Shown: positions 22,731 to 34,272, counted from the first letter of the stretch. The stretch is DNA of 35,458 nucleotides from Methylobacterium planeticum (GCF_008806345.1 NZ_VZZJ01000038.1:1-35458), one strand, 5' to 3'. The notes: generated from the letters alone by a model not told the origin. Numbers and translations: made by a program.

Positions 22731-22756
22731 GCGAGCACAGACATCGCTGTGTTCGC
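22731..22756. terminator. Hairpin between convergent NRPS and DUF3606 genes
   Basis: GCGAGCACAG, loop ACATCG, CTGTGTTCGC: a 10-bp stem with one G-T pair, 17 bp after the NRPS stop and 25 bp from the opposing stop. Good position for a shared terminator; no clean T-tract. Confidence 0.6.
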
Positions 22757-22780
22757 GTCCGCAACGCGTCAGAGGATTTC

Positions 22781-22966
22781 TTAAGGCCACGCTTTCCCGA
22801 GACACGCCGCGACCTTGGCTGTGCTGTTGCCGACCCGCTCCACACAGTCTCTGAATGCGGCCTCGGTCACACCGAACTTCTTTGTCCAGTCATCGACCTC
22901 CCACCTCTCGGTCAGGCTGATCTTGGACGGGTCTTCAGGACGTCGGCGGGTGAGGTCATCGGCCAT
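22781..22966 (-). CDS. DUF3606 domain protein
   Basis: A 61-residue soluble protein. The pattern MADDLTRRRPEDPSKISL, then WEVDDWTKKFGVTEAAFRD and the C-terminal VERVGNSTAKVAACLG, fits the small DUF3606 family that is common in Hyphomicrobiales and has no known function. The ATG at 22966 has a strong AGGAG ribosome site 6 nt upstream. The whole protein is one domain. It is monocistronic as far as can be seen, between the convergent NRPS gene and the same-strand hydrolase 180 bp upstream. The A/T-rich gap upstream (about 23020-23050) may carry its promoter. Confidence 0.85.
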   Translation of the reverse strand: MADDLTRRRPEDPSKISLTERWEVDDWTKKFGVTEAAFRDCVERVGNSTAKVAACLGKAWP

Positions 22967-23147
22967 GCAAATCTCCTGCGTGTTGCGCTCAGGTTGCGCA
23001 ATCCGCAGATATGCACGGAATTAACAACTTCAACGATATTTTTAGATCTGCTCCAGCGGGCACCGACGTGCCCCGGCGCGGCAGGGCGGCGGGTGAACAC
23101 GGGCGTGACGGGCGACGCCCATGCCCGTCACCGCCGTGCCCCCCGCC

Positions 23148-23804
23148 TCAGGCGGCCTCTTCCCGCTTGCCGAGGCGCTTGTCCAGATAGGTGTCGACGG
23201 TCTGGGTCAGCTCGTCGACCTTGCCGTCGAAGAAGTGGTTGGCGCCCTCGACCATCTGGTGCTCGATGATGACGCCCTTCTGGGTCTTCACCTTCTCGAT
23301 CACCGGCATCACCTCGCGGGCGGGGGCCACCCGGTCCTCGGAGCCGTGCACGAACAGGCCTGAGGAGGGGCAGGGCGCCAGGAAGGTGAAGTCGTAGCGG
23401 TTGGCCATCGCGGCGATCGAGATGAAGCCCTCGATCTCGGGGCGGCGCATCAGCAGCTGCATGCCGATCCAGGAGCCGAACGACACCCCGGCGATCCAGC
23501 AGGCCCGCGCCTCGGGGTTGACGGACTGCACCCAGTCGAGGGCGGCGGCCGCGTCCGAGAGCTCGCCCGAGCCGTGATCGAACGCGCCCTGGCTGCGCCC
23601 GACGCCCCGGAAGTTGAAGCGCAGGGCCGCGAAGCCGCGATTGGCGAAGGTGTAGAAAAGATTGTACACGATCTGATTGTTCATCGTGCCCCCGAACTGG
23701 GGGTGCGGGTGCAGCACGATGGCGATTGGGGCGCCCTTCTTCTTGGGGGCCTGATAGCGCCCCTCGAGACGACCGGCCGGACCCGTGAAAATAACCTCGG
23801 GCAT
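23148..23804 (-). CDS. Alpha/beta hydrolase
   Basis: A 218-residue cytoplasmic alpha/beta-fold hydrolase. The nucleophile elbow GVSFGSW (G-x-S-x-G), the oxyanion region LHPHPQFGGTMNN, RFNFRGVGRSQG after the third strand, the acid in HGSEDRVAP and the catalytic His in EGANHFFDGK are all present. This form, with the HPHP and FRGVG motifs, is widespread in alphaproteobacteria. The start is ATG 23804, with AAGGAG 11 nt upstream; a TTG at 23813 is too close to that site. Substrate is unknown, possibly a small ester or amide. It is divergent from the suf operon and shares the 295-bp intergenic region with the iron control elements, so it could be co-regulated. Confidence 0.9.
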   Translation of the reverse strand: MPEVIFTGPAGRLEGRYQAPKKKGAPIAIVLHPHPQFGGTMNNQIVYNLFYTFANRGFAALRFNFRGVGRSQGAFDHGSGELSDAAAALDWVQSVNPEARACWIAGVSFGSWIGMQLLMRRPEIEGFISIAAMANRYDFTFLAPCPSSGLFVHGSEDRVAPAREVMPVIEKVKTQKGVIIEHQMVEGANHFFDGKVDELTQTVDTYLDKRLGKREEAA

Positions 23805-23918
23805 CGTGTCCAAAACTCCTTCTGGCCACCGCCGGCGAACGGGCTCGGAGGCGGCCCCTCGCCGCGACGAAAGCAGACCCTGAGCCTTGACTCGCCGGGA
23901 TACGAACTTACAAGCGCT

Positions 23919-23935
23919 CTTAGAATCGTTCTAGA
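23919..23935. promoter_or_regulatory. Iron control element (Irr box) 1 upstream of suf
   Basis: CTTAGAATCGTTCTAGA matches 15 of 17 positions of the ICE consensus as I recall it (TTTRGAAYNRTTCYAAA), an interrupted palindrome bound by Irr, the heme-responsive Fur-family regulator of Hyphomicrobiales. It is about 165 bp before the first suf ATG. Confidence 0.78.
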
Positions 23936-23937
23936 CG

Positions 23938-23954
23938 ATTGGAACAATTCTAAA
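23938..23954. promoter_or_regulatory. Iron control element (Irr box) 2 upstream of suf
   Basis: ATTGGAACAATTCTAAA matches 16 of 17 positions of the same consensus. Its centre is 19 bp from that of element 1, so two Irr dimers could bind on nearly the same DNA face. Confidence 0.82.
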
Positions 23955-24099
23955 GAACACGGTTTAGCCCCTATCCCGCCGGTCGCCTCCCTGCCGTCGG
24001 CTGCATGGAATGCGTGTGGTGCGCGGGCCTTAACATGACGCGGGGGGGCAAAAGCAAGGAAATGTCGGCAATCGGCCGGACGCTCGCGATGGGTTGTTC

Positions 24100-25269
24100 A
24101 TGAAAGAGGCTCGCGCCTACCTCGACCACAACGCCACCTCGCCGGTTCGGCCCGAGGTTTCGGCGGCGGTCGTGCGCGCGCTGGAGCTTCCCGGAAACCC
24201 GTCCTCGATCCATGCCGAGGGCCGCCGGGCCCGGGCCGCCGTGGAGGCGGCCCGCGAGGCGCTCAGCGCCCTCGTGGGCGCCGACCCGGCCCGCGTCGTA
24301 TTCACGAGCGGCGGCACCGAGGCCGCGAACGCGGTGCTCTCCGGGGCGCTGCGGCGCCGGGGCCTGCCGGCGCCGACCCGGCTGCTGATCGGCGCCACCG
24401 AGCACCCCTGCGTCTCGGCCGGGCACCGCTTCGCGTCCGAGGCGGTCGAGATGCTCCCCGTCGACGGGTCCGGGCTCCTCGACCTCGACGCCCTCGGCGC
24501 CCGGCTCGCGGCATTGCGCGACGAGACGGTGCTGATCTCGGTCCACGCGGCCAACAACGAGACCGGTGTGGTGCAGCCCCTCGGGGCGATCGTGGCGCTC
24601 GCCCGCACCCATGGCCGCGCCCTCGTCCACAGCGACGCGGTGCAGGCAATCGGCAAGATCCCGGTGGATTTCGACCAGAGCGGGCTCGATGCGCTGACGC
24701 TCTCGGGCCACAAGTTCGCCGCGCCGAAGGGCGTGGGCGCGCTGGTTCTGGCGCCGGGCACGACCCTGGAGGCGGCGTTGGTGCGCGGCGGCGGCCAGGA
24801 ATCGCGCCTGCGCTGCGGCACCGAGAACCTGCCCGGCCTCGTCGGGATGGGGGAGGCCGCGCGCGTCGTGCTCGCGGGTCTCGCCGGAGAGGCCGGACGG
24901 CTCGGAGCGCTGCGGGATGCGGTCGAGGCGGGCGTGCTCGCGCGGGCGCCCGATACCGTGGTGTTCGGGCGGGACGCCCCGCGCCTGCCCAACACCCTGT
25001 GCTTTTCGGTGCCGGGGCTCGAGGCCGCGACCGCGCTGATCGCCTTCGATCTCGCGGGGGTGGCCTTGTCCTCGGGCTCGGCCTGCACCTCCGGGAAGGT
25101 GGCGCGCTCCCCCGTTCTGGCCGCGATGGGCATCAGCCCTGCGCTGACCGCGGGGGCGCTGCGCGTGAGTTTGGGCTGGAACACGGGTGAAAGCGACGGG
25201 GCGCGGGTCCTCGACGCCTTCGAACGCGTGGTTTCGTCCCTATATAAGCGGCGAGGGGAAGCCGCATGA
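24100..25269 (+). CDS. Cysteine desulfurase, IscS/NifS-like, first gene of suf operon
   Basis: A 389-residue PLP enzyme that takes sulfur from cysteine for cluster assembly. YLDHNATSPVRPEV is the N-terminal signature, HAANNETGVVQP and HSDAVQAIGK bind PLP, LSGHKFAAPKG holds the Schiff-base lysine, and the catalytic loop reads SSGSACTSGK. This loop places it in the IscS-like class I, unlike the second desulfurase in the operon. The ATG at 24100 is the likely start; an in-frame TTG at 24094 is possible, and neither has a strong ribosome site. It corresponds in position to the gene called sufS2 in Agrobacterium-type suf operons. It lies 80 bp before sufB. Confidence 0.93.
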   Translation: MKEARAYLDHNATSPVRPEVSAAVVRALELPGNPSSIHAEGRRARAAVEAAREALSALVGADPARVVFTSGGTEAANAVLSGALRRRGLPAPTRLLIGATEHPCVSAGHRFASEAVEMLPVDGSGLLDLDALGARLAALRDETVLISVHAANNETGVVQPLGAIVALARTHGRALVHSDAVQAIGKIPVDFDQSGLDALTLSGHKFAAPKGVGALVLAPGTTLEAALVRGGGQESRLRCGTENLPGLVGMGEAARVVLAGLAGEAGRLGALRDAVEAGVLARAPDTVVFGRDAPRLPNTLCFSVPGLEAATALIAFDLAGVALSSGSACTSGKVARSPVLAAMGISPALTAGALRVSLGWNTGESDGARVLDAFERVVSSLYKRRGEAA

Positions 25270-25348
25270 GTGCCCTCACCCATGCATTCGCCCCACGCCA
25301 TTTCAGGAACCCCCGGCCCTTGACGCCGGTGTTGGTAGGAGAAGCCTG

Positions 25349-26818
<1,470 letters not shown>

Positions 26819-26838
26819 GGGCGGCACGACACATCCGG

Positions 26839-26870
26839 GGGCCGCGCGCGGGGTACCTCCCGCGCGGCCC
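26839..26870 (+). promoter_or_regulatory. Intra-operon hairpin between sufB and sufC
   Basis: A perfect 10-bp stem GGGCCGCGCG / CGCGCGGCCC with a 12-nt loop, 20 bp after the sufB stop and 43 bp before sufC. No T-tract. It may act as a processing site, mRNA-end protector or partial terminator. Confidence 0.55.
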
Positions 26871-26913
26871 TGCCCGCCCGCCCTCTTCCAATTTCAGATT
26901 TTCGGAACGGACT

Positions 26914-27666
26914 ATGCTTGAGATCAAGAACCTCGTCGTGCAGATCGAGGACAACCGCATCCTCAACGGCCTCGACCTCACCGTGAAGGACGGCGAGGTC
27001 GCCGCCATCATGGGACCGAACGGATCGGGCAAGTCGACCCTGTCCTACGTCATCGCCGGCAAGGAGGATTACGAGGTCCTCGAGGGCGAGATCCTGCTCA
27101 ACGGCGAGAACATCCTCGAGATGGGCCCCGACGAGCGCGCCGCGGCGGGCGTCTTCCTGGCCTTCCAATACCCGCTGGAGATCCCCGGCGTCGGCACCAT
27201 GACCTTCCTGAAGGCCTGCCTCAACGCGCAGCGCCGCGCCCGCGGCGAGGGCGAGCTCTCGACGCCGGACTTCATCCGGAAGGTCAACGCCGCCGCCGAG
27301 AGGCTCGAGATCAACAAGGAGATGCTCAAGCGCGCCCTCAATGTCGGCTTCTCCGGCGGCGAGAAGAAGCGCATGGAGATCCTCCAGATGGCGCTGCTGC
27401 AGCCGCAATTCTGCGTCCTCGACGAGACCGATTCGGGCCTCGACATCGATGCCCTGCGCATCGTCTCCGAGGGCGTCAACGCCCTGCGGGCGGAGGGCCG
27501 CTCGTTCCTCGTCATCACCCACTACCAGCGCCTCCTGAACCACATCGTGCCCGACAGCGTGCACGTGATGTCCCAGGGGCGGATCGTGAAGTCCGGCGGC
27601 AAGGAGCTCGCCCTCGAACTCGAGGCCTCGGGCTATGCCGAGTACCGCGCGAACGAGGCTGCGTGA
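26914..27666 (+). CDS. sufC: Fe-S cluster assembly ATPase SufC
   Basis: A 250-residue ABC-type ATPase that drives shape changes of the SufB-SufD scaffold. Walker A is GPNGSGKST (34-42), the signature is FSGGEKKRMEI, Walker B is CVLDETDSGLDID, and the H-loop is VITHYQRLL. The Q-loop reads FLAFQYPLEIPGV, a SufC hallmark. The ATG at 26914 begins the conserved MLEIKNL; a GGAACGG stretch precedes it. sufD begins 3 bp after its stop, so translation is nearly continuous. Confidence 0.98.
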   Translation: MLEIKNLVVQIEDNRILNGLDLTVKDGEVAAIMGPNGSGKSTLSYVIAGKEDYEVLEGEILLNGENILEMGPDERAAAGVFLAFQYPLEIPGVGTMTFLKACLNAQRRARGEGELSTPDFIRKVNAAAERLEINKEMLKRALNVGFSGGEKKRMEILQMALLQPQFCVLDETDSGLDIDALRIVSEGVNALRAEGRSFLVITHYQRLLNHIVPDSVHVMSQGRIVKSGGKELALELEASGYAEYRANEAA

Positions 27667-27669
27667 GCC

Positions 27670-28992
27670 ATGGCCGACGTCACCAATCTCCGCACATCCG
27701 CAGAGGCCGGCCTCACCAAGCTGTTCGAGGTGGCCCGCATGAAGTTCCCCACGGGCGTCTCGATCGCCCGTGAGGAGGCGTTCCGCTACTTCGAGGCCGT
27801 GGGCCTGCCGAGCCGGCGCGTCGAGGCCTTCAAGTACACGGACCTGCGCGCCGCCATGAGGGAGGCTGCCCCCCCGTCCCCGGTCCCGGCTGCCGAGGTG
27901 GTGACGGCCGCCCTCGCCGAGGCCAAGGGGTTCGCCGGCCTCGACGCCGTGCGACTGACCTTCGTCAACGGCCACCTGATCGCCGGGGCCTCCGACCTCG
28001 ACCGGGTGCCCGCGGGCATCACGGTCACGACCCTGAACGAGGCCCTGACGAACGGCGATCCGCTCCTCGACCGGCTGGCCCCCGTGGCCCAGACCCGGGA
28101 GAACCCGATCTATCAGCTCAATGCCGCCTTCATGGCGGACGGGGCGCTGATTAGGGTCGCGAAGGGCGCCAAGGTCGAGACCCCGATCCACCTGCGCTTC
28201 GTCGGCACCGGCGCGACCGCCTTCTCGACCGCGACCCGCGTCCTCGCGGTGCTGGAGGAGGAGGCCGAGGCGACGTTCCTCGAGAGCCACGAGGGCCCGG
28301 ACGCCATCGCCTACCAGCCGAACGATGCGCTCGACGTGATCATCGAGGACCGGGCGCGCTTCCACCACACGCGTCTGAACGTCGAGGGGACCGCGGCGGT
28401 CGCGCTCTCGACGATCGCGGCCCGCCTCGGCGCGCAATCCCATATCGAGACCGTGAACCTCGTGGTCGGGGCGGTGCTGTCGCGCCACCAGATCTACCTG
28501 CACTTCGCGGGCGGGAACGCCACCGCCGCGGTGAACGGCGCCACGATGCTCGGCCACGGGCAGCTCGCCGACTCGACCCTGCTCGCCGACCACGCGGCGG
28601 TGGGCGGCGTCAGCCGCGAGCTGTTCAAGACCGTGATCGACGGCGATTCCACCGGTGTCTTCCAGGGCAAGATCATCGTCGAGCAGATCGCCCAGAAGAC
28701 CGACGGCAAGATGAAGTCGGATTGCCTGCTCCTGTCGGATGACGGGCAGATGATGAACAAGCCGGAACTCGAGATCTTCGCCGACGACGTGGCGTGCGGC
28801 CACGGCGCCACCTGCGGCGCCCTCGACGACGACCTCCTGTTCTACCTCATGGCCCGCGGGCTGCCGAAGCCGCAGGCCGAGAGCCTGCTGGTCCAGGCCT
28901 TCCTCGGCGAGGCCGTCGAGGCGGTGAGCCACGAGGGCGCCCGCGCGGCGCTCATCACCGAGGTCGAGGCCTGGCTCGCCAGGCGCGGCTGA
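27670..28992 (+). CDS. sufD: Fe-S cluster assembly protein SufD
   Basis: A 440-residue partner of SufB in the SufBC2D complex. N-terminal helical part with GLPSRRVEAFKYTDLRAAM (about 45-63); the central beta-helix carries FTLVNGH-like FVNGHLIAG and HIETVNLVVGAVLSRHQIYL; the C-terminal part has GKIIVEQIAQKTDGKM, the conserved His in DDVACGHGATCGALDDDLLF, and ARGLPKPQAESLLVQAF. The start ATG is 3 bp after sufC. Sequence is normal for the family. After it comes a 111-bp gap with nested hairpins before sufS. Confidence 0.97.
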   Translation: MADVTNLRTSAEAGLTKLFEVARMKFPTGVSIAREEAFRYFEAVGLPSRRVEAFKYTDLRAAMREAAPPSPVPAAEVVTAALAEAKGFAGLDAVRLTFVNGHLIAGASDLDRVPAGITVTTLNEALTNGDPLLDRLAPVAQTRENPIYQLNAAFMADGALIRVAKGAKVETPIHLRFVGTGATAFSTATRVLAVLEEEAEATFLESHEGPDAIAYQPNDALDVIIEDRARFHHTRLNVEGTAAVALSTIAARLGAQSHIETVNLVVGAVLSRHQIYLHFAGGNATAAVNGATMLGHGQLADSTLLADHAAVGGVSRELFKTVIDGDSTGVFQGKIIVEQIAQKTDGKMKSDCLLLSDDGQMMNKPELEIFADDVACGHGATCGALDDDLLFYLMARGLPKPQAESLLVQAFLGEAVEAVSHEGARAALITEVEAWLARRG

Positions 28993-29000
28993 TCCGGGGG

Positions 29001-29070
29001 GCCGGCCCCAGGGCCGGCTCTCCCCGGGCTTCCCGCCCCGCTCCGCCCCGCGGCGGAGCGTGAGGGCGGG
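29001..29070 (+). promoter_or_regulatory. Two stacked hairpins between sufD and sufS
   Basis: First, GCCGGC repeated around CCCAGG (29001-29018). Second, a long stem: CCCGCCC then CGCTCCGCC, a CCGC loop, GGCGGAGCG, a TGA bulge, and GGGCGGG (29032-29070), 16 pairs in all. They fill most of the gap, with sufS starting 33 bp later. Strong structure inside an operon suggests partial termination or transcript processing. Confidence 0.6.
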
Positions 29071-29103
29071 GGGCGCCCCACTCGAGAGGTTCAGGGCCCT
29101 TCC

Positions 29104-30348
29104 ATGAACGCACCCGTGCTGCAGACCCCCTACGACGTCGAGGCGATCCGGGCGCAATTCCCGATCCTGTCCGAGACCGTCTACGGCAAGCCGCTGGTCT
29201 ACCTCGACAACGCGGCCTCGTCGCAGAAGCCGCGCGCGGTGATCGACGCCATGGTGAACTGCATGGAGACGGGCTACGCCAACGTCCATCGCGGGCTGCA
29301 CTTCATGGCGAACGCCGCCACCGAGGGCTTCGAGGGCGCGCGCGAGACGACGCGGCAATTCCTCAACGCCGCCTCCACGGACGAGATCATCTTCACCCGC
29401 AACGCTACCGAGGCCTACAACCTCGTGGCGAGCTCGATGGGCTGGGCCGGGCTGATCGGGGAGGGCGACGAGATCATCCTCTCGATCATGGAGCACCACT
29501 CGAACATCGTGCCCTGGCACTTCCTGCGCGAGCGCCGGGGCGCCGTGATCAAGTGGGCCCCCGTCGACGACGCGGGCAACTTCCTGGTCGACGCGTACGA
29601 GAAGCTGTTCTCGGCCCGCACCAAGATGGTGGCGATCACCCACATGTCGAACGTCCTCGGCACGGTGACGCCGGCCGAGGAGATCGTGCGGATCGCCCAC
29701 GCCCACGGGGTGCCGGTGCTCCTCGACGGAGCCCAGAGCGCCGTCCACCGCAGCGTCGACGTGCGGGCGCTCGACTGCGATTTCTACGTCTTCACCGGCC
29801 ACAAGGTCTACGGACCGACCGGGATCGGCGTGCTCTACGGCAAGCGCGAATGGCTCGAGCGCCTGCCCCCCTACCAGGGCGGCGGCGAGATGATCCGCAC
29901 CGTCTCCGAGAATGCGATCACCTACAACGACCCGCCGCACCGCTTCGAGGCCGGCACGCCCGCGATCATCGAGGCGGTGGGCCTCGGCGCGGCGCTGGAA
30001 TTCATGATGGGCGTCGGGCGCGAGCGCATCGCCGCCCACGAGGCGGCGCTGACGGCTTACGCTGAGGAGCGTCTCGGCGCGATGAATTCCGTGCGCCTCA
30101 TCGGCACCGCCCGGGACAAGGGCGGCGTCATCGCCTTCGAAATGAAGGGCGCGCATGCCCACGACATCGCCACGGTGATCGACCGGCAGGGCGTCGCCGT
30201 GCGGGCCGGCACGCATTGTGCCATGCCGCTCCTCAACCGCTTCGGGGTGACTTCCACCTGTCGCGCCTCCTTCGGGCTGTATAATACCCGGGCCGAGGTC
30301 GACGTGCTGGCCGAGGCGCTCGCCAAGGCCGAGATGCTGTTCGCCTGA
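29104..30348 (+). CDS. sufS: Cysteine desulfurase SufS
   Basis: A 414-residue class II cysteine desulfurase. Features: YLDNAASSQKP (33-43), NVHRGLHFMA, MEHHSNIVPWH with the PLP-stacking His, DGAQSAVHRSVD, FTGHKVYGPTGIG with the Schiff-base lysine, and the active-site cysteine in RAGTHCAMPLL, the short class II loop. It feeds persulfide sulfur to the SufBCD scaffold, usually through SufE or SufU, neither of which lies in this operon. The start ATG is 111 bp after sufD. The SufT-like gene follows after 3 bp. Confidence 0.97.
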   Translation: MNAPVLQTPYDVEAIRAQFPILSETVYGKPLVYLDNAASSQKPRAVIDAMVNCMETGYANVHRGLHFMANAATEGFEGARETTRQFLNAASTDEIIFTRNATEAYNLVASSMGWAGLIGEGDEIILSIMEHHSNIVPWHFLRERRGAVIKWAPVDDAGNFLVDAYEKLFSARTKMVAITHMSNVLGTVTPAEEIVRIAHAHGVPVLLDGAQSAVHRSVDVRALDCDFYVFTGHKVYGPTGIGVLYGKREWLERLPPYQGGGEMIRTVSENAITYNDPPHRFEAGTPAIIEAVGLGAALEFMMGVGRERIAAHEAALTAYAEERLGAMNSVRLIGTARDKGGVIAFEMKGAHAHDIATVIDRQGVAVRAGTHCAMPLLNRFGVTSTCRASFGLYNTRAEVDVLAEALAKAEMLFA

Positions 30349-30351
30349 GGG

Positions 30352-30744
30352 ATGAAGACGAGTATGTCCGACGCAACGATCACCGGCGGCACGCATGCCC
30401 CCGCGGTGGGGGGCGCCTCCGCCATCCCGCCCGAGGAGCTCGACCGCCTGACCGACGACATCGTGGCGGCCCTCAAGTCCGTCTACGATCCCGAGATCCC
30501 GGCCGACATCTACGAGCTCGGCCTGATCTACAAGGTGGACATCGCCGACGACCGCAAGGTCTCGATCGACATGACGCTCACGGCCCCGGGCTGCCCGGTC
30601 GCCGGCGAGATGCCGGGCTGGGTCGAGAACGCCGTCTCGGCGGTGCCGGGCGTGCAATCCTGCGCGGTCACCATGGTGTTCGATCCGCCCTGGGACCAGA
30701 GCCGCATGTCCGACGAGGCCCGCGTCGCCCTCGACATGTGGTGA
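30352..30744 (+). CDS. SufT/MIP18-like Fe-S assembly protein (DUF59)
   Basis: A 130-residue protein of the MIP18 (DUF59) family, helpers in maturing iron-sulfur proteins. The family core is DPEIPADIYELGLIYKV (46-62) and the TAPGCPVAGEMP motif with its conserved cysteine, then VFDPPWDQSRMSDEAR. The start is ATG 30352 or Met5 at 30364; the first has a GAGG too close, the second has it about 12 nt away, so the true start is open. The first 25 residues are low-complexity. It is 3 bp after sufS, in the place where SufT-like genes sit in alphaproteobacterial suf operons. Confidence 0.93.
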   Translation: MKTSMSDATITGGTHAPAVGGASAIPPEELDRLTDDIVAALKSVYDPEIPADIYELGLIYKVDIADDRKVSIDMTLTAPGCPVAGEMPGWVENAVSAVPGVQSCAVTMVFDPPWDQSRMSDEARVALDMW

Positions 30745-30906
30745 GATGCCAGGCGGGCGGCACCGGCTGAGCGAGGTGGATCGCGCACGAGGCCGGGCCG
30801 CTCCGTCCCGCGGCCTGTGGACCCGGGCCGACCGGATGCTTATCTTCGAGATCGTACCACCACCGCACCCGCCCGGGCCTTGAACCCGGCCGCCGGAGAG
30901 CACCCG

Positions 30907-31287
30907 ATGACATCACGTTTCAAGGTCATGTCGCTGACCGACGCGGCAGCGGACCGGATCAAGGCGATCATCGCCGATGCGGACCGGCCGATCGCCGGAC
31001 TGCGGGTCGGCGTCAAGAACGGCGGTTGCGCCGGCATGTCCTACACGATGGAATACGCCGACGGCGCGAAGTCCGGCGAGGACACGATCGAGGACAAGGG
31101 CGTCACGGTCTTCATCGACCCGAAGGCCGTGCTGTTCCTGCTCGGCACCGAGATGGATTTCCAGACCACCAAGCTCGCGTCGCAGTTCGTGTTCAACAAC
31201 CCGAACCAGACCTCGGCCTGCGGCTGCGGCGAGTCCGTGGCGATCACGCCCGCGAACCCGGAAGCCCTGCGCGCCGCCGTGGCGTGA
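30907..31287 (+). CDS. sufA: A-type iron-sulfur carrier SufA/IscA-like
   Basis: A 126-residue HesB/IscA-type carrier that takes clusters from SufBCD to target proteins. The three ligand cysteines are in GGCAGMSY and ACGCGES. The frame is open upstream to 30817, but the ATG at 30907 has GGAG about 8 nt before it and begins the conserved domain. It is the last gene of the suf operon, 162 bp after the SufT-like gene; this gap could hold an extra promoter. It converges with the GGDEF gene, 28 bp away. Confidence 0.95.
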   Translation: MTSRFKVMSLTDAAADRIKAIIADADRPIAGLRVGVKNGGCAGMSYTMEYADGAKSGEDTIEDKGVTVFIDPKAVLFLLGTEMDFQTTKLASQFVFNNPNQTSACGCGESVAITPANPEALRAAVA

Positions 31288-31315
31288 GCCCGCGGAACGG
31301 GCCGCGCGTCGCCGC

Positions 31316-32386
31316 TCAGGCGACGTTGGAGAGGGCGTCGGCGTCGGTGGCGGCGCTGTCGTCGACGCAGCGGTTGCGGCCCTGGCGCTTGGCGGCGAAC
31401 ATGCAGAGATCCGCACGCTCGAGGAGCGAGACCGGAGTGTCCCCGCGCCGATAGGCGGCGATCCCGAGGGACACCGTCACCTTGCCGAGGGACTCGCCGG
31501 TCGAGCGCTTGACCAGCTCGCGCCCCATCACGCTGGTGCGCACGCGCTCGGCGATGCCGAGGGCCGCCGCCCGGTCGGTGTCGGGGAGCAGGATCCCGAA
31601 CTCCTCGCCGCCGAACCGCGACAACGTCGCGCCGGGGCGCATGTGCTCGCGCATCACGATGCCGACGAGGCGCAGGACCTGGTCGCCCGTCAGGTGGCCG
31701 TAGAGATCGTTGAAGCGCTTGAAGAAGTCGATGTCGAGCACGATCAGGCTCGACGGCACGCCGCGGCTCGCCGCCGCCTCGACCGTCGCGGTCAGCATCG
31801 CCTCGAAATGCTTGCGGTTCGACAAGCCGGTCAGCGGGTCGGTCAGGCTCTCGATGCGCGTGGCCTCGAGGGTCTCGCGCAGCGACTCGATCTCGGAGCG
31901 GCTCTCGCGCATCCGCGCCTCGAGGGTGCGGTTGTCGGCGGCGACCTCCCGCGTCGTGGTGACCAGGGAGGCGACGATCTCGCGGATACGCGCCCGGTTC
32001 AGGGTCGCCCCGGCCAGGTCGTGCGAGAAGGCGCGCAGGGATTCGCCGTACTGCGCCGTCGATCCGAGCGAGAGGTCGAGCATCTCGGTGATGCCCTCGA
32101 TCTCGGAGAGCACGCTCGCGCTCATCTTCTCGGCCGCGACCGAGAGCCGGCGCCCGTCGATATAGGTGTCGTGGAGCGCGTCGACGTCGTCGTTCGAGAG
32201 GCAGCCGTTCTGGGAGGTCAGCCGCTTGATCGCGTCGTTCATCAGGGGCTGCGCCCCCGACACGTACGTGTACCAGACCGTGTAGGCGCGCGGTGTCGCC
32301 GATGGGCCGTAATCGCGCATCAGCTGGTTGGCACGGTCTGCCAGCGCGAAGGTTCGATCCCGGTCGCCGTGACTCCCGTCGCTCAT
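31316..32386 (-). CDS. Diguanylate cyclase (GGDEF domain)
   Basis: A 356-residue cytoplasmic protein that makes cyclic di-GMP. The N-terminal 175 residues are helical without a recognisable sensor domain; a coiled coil (RTLEARMRESRSEIESLRE) leads into the catalytic domain at about 180-345. It has DPLTGLSNR, DIDFFKRFND with the metal aspartates, and the active signature RFGGEEFGIL. The RxxD inhibitory site, expected 5 residues before the signature, reads RPGA, so product inhibition is probably lost. No membrane segments are seen, so the signal is probably cytoplasmic or by partner protein. It is convergent with sufA. Confidence 0.94.
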   Translation of the reverse strand: MSDGSHGDRDRTFALADRANQLMRDYGPSATPRAYTVWYTYVSGAQPLMNDAIKRLTSQNGCLSNDDVDALHDTYIDGRRLSVAAEKMSASVLSEIEGITEMLDLSLGSTAQYGESLRAFSHDLAGATLNRARIREIVASLVTTTREVAADNRTLEARMRESRSEIESLRETLEATRIESLTDPLTGLSNRKHFEAMLTATVEAAASRGVPSSLIVLDIDFFKRFNDLYGHLTGDQVLRLVGIVMREHMRPGATLSRFGGEEFGILLPDTDRAAALGIAERVRTSVMGRELVKRSTGESLGKVTVSLGIAAYRRGDTPVSLLERADLCMFAAKRQGRNRCVDDSAATDADALSNVA

Positions 32387-32514
32387 CCGATCACCATCTT
32401 CCGATCAGGTCGGCGGCCGGCCCCAAATGCGGACGGCTTCCGTGCTGGTGATCATGGCCCGGCGACCGTGCACGGACGGTTAAGCGACCGCCTCGGAACG
32501 TCGGGAGTTTGGCG

Positions 32515-34059
<1,545 letters not shown>

Positions 34060-34272
34060 TGTGTTCAGAGAACCGTTGCGCGCGCGAAGTGGCCGGCCGG
34101 CGCGGAGGAGATCATCGCGGCAACGGCATCAACGGCTGTCTCGTCTACGAACCCGCCGCGCATGCGAGTGCGGGGACACTTAGAGTCTTGGGGCGCCTTG
34201 TCAATCAGGCCGGAGCGTCCCGCCTCATCTTATCCTGCAAGATCGCCGGGCCCGCGCGGCCGAACCGCCGGC

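Noticed and set aside
34060..34272. Small gene in the leader of the DEAD-box helicase
   Set aside because: Open frames there have biased Arg/Gly/Pro composition and no ribosome site; more likely an untranslated leader.
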